Assembly (NCBI GenBank): GCA_041393415.1 | Contig: JAWKKE010000003.1 | Span: 1 to 64,000 of the forward strand | Source of the DNA: Thermoleophilia bacterium | GTDB taxonomy: Bacteria > Actinomycetota > Thermoleophilia > UBA2241 | Reading direction: 5' to 3' | DNA: 64,000 nucleotides | Part shown: piece by piece, positions 60,653 to 64,000 of the stretch | How the letters are laid out: each line of letters begins with the position of its first letter | How positions within the stretch are numbered: the first letter of the stretch is position 1 | The notes under the pieces: generated by a model | The model's input: the letters and a program-made list of their open reading frames with translations, nothing else | Told to the model about the DNA's origin: nothing | The model's database searches: none | Translations under genes and position numbers: made by a program

Positions 60653-60775
60653 TTCTCTAGCTTACACGCAGGGAGCTCAGGCGGCCGAATTGCAGCGAGA
60701 TGGTATGCCCATCCGGCGTCGAGAAGAGCGTCTCACCGCCAATTCTGAGTCACGTGGCCCCCGTGCTCTCCCGCC

Positions 60776-61744
60776 TTACGGCCCAGGAGCGGTGGATTGG
60801 ATGGCGCGTTCGAAGAGAGCGGCCGCGGCAAACGACGAACGCACGCGCGGTCCGGCTTCGACCAAGAGTCCGAGTCTCTCGCCGGCGCGCTTGAGCGCGA
60901 CGAATTCCTCTGGTGGTACGTAGCGATCAACGGGGAGGCTCCCAGGGGCCGGTTGCAGATACTGTCCGATCGTGACGACTTGCACACCCGCTCGAGCACA
61001 ATCGGTGAGGAGGCCCAGGACTTCATCGCGGGTCTCGGAGAGACCGAGCATCAGGCCGGTCTTCACCAATGGCCGTCGTGTCTGCGGGGCTGTCGTGCTG
61101 TCCGGGCGTGCCTTCGTTTGCTCGGCAGCGAAGCTCAGGAGTCCGAGAGACCGCGCGTAGGTTGCCATACTACGCGCGCGAGGTGTCACGCGTTCAACTG
61201 TCTCCAGGTTGTGTGCCAGAACGTCAGGGCGTGCGGACAGTACGGTCCCGAGCGCCAAGCGGTTGCCCGCGAAGTCGGGGACGAGCACCTCGATGCTCGC
61301 GGAAGGTGTGACGCGGCGAATCGTCTTGATCGTCTCGGCGAAGTGACCAGCGCCGCCGTCGGGAAGATCGTCGCGCGTAACGCTGGTGATTACAACGTGT
61401 TGCAGACCAAGCTGATGAACGGCGGCGGCGACACGCGAAGGCTCATCGGGATCGGGGTCTGCGTATGGAGAGCCCCGTCGATCGGCCGAGGCGGCGTCGT
61501 CGTGAGTGCCAATGGCACAGAATCGACACGAGCGAGTGCATCGATTGCCAAGGATGAGCAACGTGGCGGTTCCCTCGCAGAAGCATGTTCCACGGTTGGG
61601 ACAACGCGCCTCCCGGCAGACGGTCGTGAGACGTTGGGCCGCGAGGGCGGCGTCGGTTGCGCGGTAGCGCGCCGCGTGAGGAGTGTCTTGCGTGAACCAG
61701 TTGGGCAGTCTCGCGTGGATCTCACGCGGTTTGTGGCCACTCAC
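60776..61744 (-). CDS. lipA: Lipoyl synthase
   Basis: 322 residues, radical SAM. The auxiliary cluster is C-REAR-C-PNRGT-C, the SAM cluster CTRSCRFC, and the C-terminal RSSF that binds the auxiliary cluster is present. It inserts two sulfurs into octanoyl groups on GcvH or dehydrogenase E2 proteins. GTG 61744 overlaps the lpd stop by four bases. Together with lpd, a LipM/LplA-like gene and gcvH it forms a lipoylation-glycine cleavage unit. Confidence 0.96.
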   Translation of the reverse strand: MSGHKPREIHARLPNWFTQDTPHAARYRATDAALAAQRLTTVCREARCPNRGTCFCEGTATLLILGNRCTRSCRFCAIGTHDDAASADRRGSPYADPDPDEPSRVAAAVHQLGLQHVVITSVTRDDLPDGGAGHFAETIKTIRRVTPSASIEVLVPDFAGNRLALGTVLSARPDVLAHNLETVERVTPRARSMATYARSLGLLSFAAEQTKARPDSTTAPQTRRPLVKTGLMLGLSETRDEVLGLLTDCARAGVQVVTIGQYLQPAPGSLPVDRYVPPEEFVALKRAGERLGLLVEAGPRVRSSFAAAALFERAIQSTAPGP

Positions 61745-63111
61745 AGGCTGTGGATGCCATGGCCAAGCGCGGCGTTGGCGGCCTCGCCGATTGCTTCTGA
61801 GAGCGTCGGGTGAGCGTGTATGGTGCCGGCTAAGCTCTCCAGCGTGAGCCCGGCATGTGTTGCCAAGGCCAATTCGTGGATCAACTCCGCTGCGTGGGGA
61901 CCCAGGACTGATGCGCCGAGTATGCGGCCGCTCTCTGCTTCGCAGACGATGCGTACGAACCCGTCGGCGTTGCCTTCGATGACGGCCTTGGAGTTGCTGT
62001 TGAGGCGGACATGAGCGATGGTGATGGGGACGTTCTCGGTGGCTGCGCGCTCTTCGCTCATGCCGCAGGACGCCACTTCAGGGACGCTGAAAGCCACGGA
62101 GGGCACGACACGCTCATCGAGCATCCGGGACGCGCCGGTGACCGCGTTCTCGGCGGCGATTACACCCTGGTGGTAGGCCCAGTGCGCAAGCATTGGAGGA
62201 CCCGTTACGTCTCCCGCTGCGAAGACGTCTGCGACGGACGTTCGCAGCGTCCTGTCTGTCACGACATAACCTCGTTCGTCGAGGCGAACTCCCGTATCGG
62301 TCAGTCCGGCATCCGAGGTTAGGGGACGGCGCCCCACGGCGACAAGGACTCGAGCGGCTGATATCACGCGGCCGTTGTCCAGGTGGAGGGCGATGTCTTC
62401 ACCTTCCGGCGCGGCGCTTTCGACACGGACCGCAAGAGAGACGTCGATGCCTGTGCGCTTGAATGCCTGCTGGAGCGTCTTGCTCGCTCGCATGCCTTCG
62501 CCGGGAATCAACTGGCTCATCATCTCAATGACGAACACTTCGGTGCCCAACGTTGCGAACAGCGACGCGAACTCGCAGCCGATCGCCCCGCCGCCAACGA
62601 TTGCCAGGGTCTCCGGCACGCTTTCGATCCGGAGTGCTTCGTCGCTGGTCATGATTCGCGGATCGCTCCAGTCGAAGAGACCGAGGCGAACAGGCTCCGA
62701 GCCTGTGGCGATGATGATCGCGTCGCCGTGCAGTTCGCGGCCGTCGCTGAGGGCGAGAGTGTGCGCGCCCGACAGGCGCGCCCATCCGGTGATGACTTCG
62801 ACCTTTCGGGCCTTGAGTAGGTGGTCAACACCGTCCCGAAGCATCGACGTTACGCGTTCCTTACGATCCATGAAGGCGGCGAAGTCGAATTCGACTTCGC
62901 CGGTCCTGATGCCGAAGGCACTGGCGTCGCGCACTTGCCGGAGTCTCTCAGCACCGGCGATCAGGGCTTTCGTCGGGATACACCCCCGATTGAGGCAGGT
63001 GCCGCCGATCTCACGCGTTTCGACCAGCGTGACAGCGGCGCCGAGTTGCGCTGCGCGGCCGGCGGCGACATACCCCGCTGGTCCGCCGCCGACGATGAGA
63101 ATGCGTTTCAC
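61741..63111 (-). CDS. lpd: Dihydrolipoamide dehydrogenase
   Basis: 456 residues from GTG 63111 (GGAGGACGAA ahead). The FAD motif is RILIVGGGPAGYVAAGRAAQLG, the redox disulfide GGTCLNRGCIPTKAL, the NAD motif AIVGGGAIGCEFASLF, and the C-terminal His-Glu pair HAHPTLSEAI. It re-oxidises lipoyl arms of the glycine cleavage system (L-protein) and possibly other complexes. It sits 38 bases after the ligase gene. Confidence 0.96.
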   Translation of the reverse strand: MKRILIVGGGPAGYVAAGRAAQLGAAVTLVETREIGGTCLNRGCIPTKALIAGAERLRQVRDASAFGIRTGEVEFDFAAFMDRKERVTSMLRDGVDHLLKARKVEVITGWARLSGAHTLALSDGRELHGDAIIIATGSEPVRLGLFDWSDPRIMTSDEALRIESVPETLAIVGGGAIGCEFASLFATLGTEVFVIEMMSQLIPGEGMRASKTLQQAFKRTGIDVSLAVRVESAAPEGEDIALHLDNGRVISAARVLVAVGRRPLTSDAGLTDTGVRLDERGYVVTDRTLRTSVADVFAAGDVTGPPMLAHWAYHQGVIAAENAVTGASRMLDERVVPSVAFSVPEVASCGMSEERAATENVPITIAHVRLNSNSKAVIEGNADGFVRIVCEAESGRILGASVLGPHAAELIHELALATHAGLTLESLAGTIHAHPTLSEAIGEAANAALGHGIHSL

Positions 63112-63149
63112 TTCGTCCTCCCCAGGAGCTCCGTCCGTTGGTTCAGTGC

Positions 63150-63821
63150 TCACGTGCTTGCGTCTGCATGCACCTCCTGTGCGAGCGACTCTACGATGTC
63201 TCGCCAGAGGCTGTCGCGCGCGGTAGAGAGGCGCCCATCGAGTCCGACGCCGTCCCACGACTCCCCGAGGACTGTCTCGGCGGCCACTCTGAGCGTCTCT
63301 GGAGGCCGCCGCTCGAGCACCGAGCCGTGCACGAGAACTCGCCCGCCGAAGCGACACTGCGCCAGTGCCACGACCTTCTCGCCGGCGACGGTCAAGTCGT
63401 GAGCGAGCACGGTGGCGAAGCAGTAGGGAGCGTGGCAGTAGGAGGCCGTCTCTCCATGCGACGGGGTCAGGCCGTGGTTCGTCAGCGCGTGCCCGACAGC
63501 TCTGACGACGAGAGCGTACGGCTGCGTGATGTCGAGGTTTGCTCGCGCTGCCCTATCGGTCGCGCCGTTCGGCATGGCGACGGCGAATGACCATTCGAAT
63601 GCCTCCCCGTGCAGTACGGCGCGTCCGCCGGTGGGTCGTCGCACGACGTCGATGGGAAGGGCTTCACGGGCTGGGGCGGCCTGAAACCTCCCCAGCGACA
63701 GCGCCGGCGGAGCCCACACATAGCGTCTGGCGACGAAGTCTCGGCGCTCCTGGAGGAGCGCCTTGTCGAGAGACATCTGCTCTGCGCCTGTCGTCCTGAT
63801 ATCCGGCAGTACGGTGAGCAA
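63150..63821 (-). CDS. LipM/LplA-family octanoyl or lipoyl transferase
   Basis: 223 residues, biotin/lipoate protein ligase fold. VVRRPTGGRAVLHG is the substrate loop, Lys149 in AGEKVVALAQ the acyl-binding lysine, and VLVHGSVL follows. Cys134 in YCFATVL aligns with the catalytic Cys of LipM octanoyltransferases, so it could move octanoate from acyl carrier protein to GcvH for LipA rather than activate free lipoate. It lacks the large LplA C-terminal domain. TTG 63821 is chosen because GGAGG stands ahead. The order gcvH, this gene, lpd, lipA supports the LipM reading. Confidence 0.82.
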   Translation of the reverse strand: MLTVLPDIRTTGAEQMSLDKALLQERRDFVARRYVWAPPALSLGRFQAAPAREALPIDVVRRPTGGRAVLHGEAFEWSFAVAMPNGATDRAARANLDITQPYALVVRAVGHALTNHGLTPSHGETASYCHAPYCFATVLAHDLTVAGEKVVALAQCRFGGRVLVHGSVLERRPPETLRVAAETVLGESWDGVGLDGRLSTARDSLWRDIVESLAQEVHADAST

Positions 63822-63851
63822 CCGAAACCTCCGCGGCTCGGTTTGCCTCGC

Positions 63852-64000
63852 TCAGGCCTCGTCGAGGAACGCGCGATACTCCTGCGCGCTCATCAGCGCG
63901 TCGATTTCCTCGGCGTTGGCAAGTCTGATGCGGATGAGCCACCCCTTGCCGTAACAGTCCTGGTTAGTGAGTGTCGGCTCGTCAACGACGGCGTCGTTGA
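63852..64000 (-). CDS. gcvH: Glycine cleavage H protein, C-terminal part
   Basis: 49 residues run from the window edge to TGA 63854-63852. NDAVVDEPTLTNQDCYGKGWL and IRIRLANAEEIDALMSAQEY are the GcvH C-terminus. The lipoyl-lysine hairpin lies outside the window. The H protein carries the aminomethyl group from the P to the T protein; its lipoylation would use the next three genes. Confidence 0.9.
   Translation of the reverse strand, partial: NDAVVDEPTLTNQDCYGKGWLIRIRLANAEEIDALMSAQEYRAFLDEA

Noticed and set aside
1..64000. CRISPR arrays, insertion sequences, prophage genes
   Set aside because: No regularly spaced repeats, transposase or integrase motifs, or terminal repeats were found.

Overview
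The window is GC-rich, gene-dense bacterial chromosome. Genes are packed on both strands, many start codons are GTG or TTG behind good GGAGG sites, and neighbours often overlap by 1-4 bases. The gene content suggests a Gram-positive-like anaerobe. It has D-Ala-D-Ala ligase and an L,D-transpeptidase, and I see no outer-membrane genes. It also has tandem rubrerythrins with rubredoxin, a lysine 2,3-aminomutase-like radical SAM enzyme, a corrinoid-protein activator, Fe-S type PurF and a full selenocysteine machinery. A coenzyme F420 ligase-type domain and two promoter/start pairs that look leaderless would fit a deep-branching anaerobic actinobacterial lineage. That placement is inference, not proof. 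I saw no insertion sequence, prophage or CRISPR array.

Layout. 1-5622: the end of an MttB-type methyltransferase, then a KamA-like aminomutase, a corrinoid activator, a class III aminotransferase and a beta-keto acid cleavage enzyme. Together these read as one catabolic operon. 5713-9114: a GAF/GGDEF signalling protein, a nucleotide-binding Rossmann protein and a membrane protein. 9179-11055: peroxide/iron module (unknown protein, two rubrerythrins, convergent rubredoxin). 11081-14141: nucleotide-sugar genes (WbpD/WbpB/WbpA-like). 14324-20175: cell-wall genes (ddl, L,D-transpeptidase), DUF1015, a LysE exporter and a LuxR-type regulator. 20389-31764: purine operon purS-Q-L-F-M, then a PfkB kinase, a PurN-like formyltransferase, a HAD protein, a TetR regulator with a perfect operator, and purH.

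31921-33024 holds tRNA-Lys, tRNA-Glu, a 32-residue membrane peptide and structured non-coding DNA. 33025-36725: a small conserved protein and a two-permease ABC-2 exporter. 36867-39629: a 920-residue fusion of asparagine synthetase with an F420-0:gamma-glutamyl ligase-type domain. 39818-42468: endonuclease IV, a DUF2007-like protein and a zinc-ribbon protein. 42586-46273: a lipoprotein, then the jag-yidC-yidD-rnpA-rpmH cluster, here without dnaA beside it. 46427-53972: DUF4388, rlmN, UPF0210/ACT pair, PAP2 phosphatase, an M28-like lipoprotein, the YchF-type GTPase and small membrane proteins. 54272-64000 (minus strand): ferritin, tRNA-Sec, selB, selA, selD (itself read through an in-frame UGA), lipA, lpd, a LipM/LplA-type ligase and the end of gcvH.

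The strongest leads are the first operon, which can be read as a lysine or trimethyllysine degradation route, the AsnB-F420 ligase fusion, the selenoprotein SelD with its UGA hairpin, and a shared TAGTCGCG/CTAATAGA motif in two distant non-coding regions, one of them ahead of the rubrerythrin genes.
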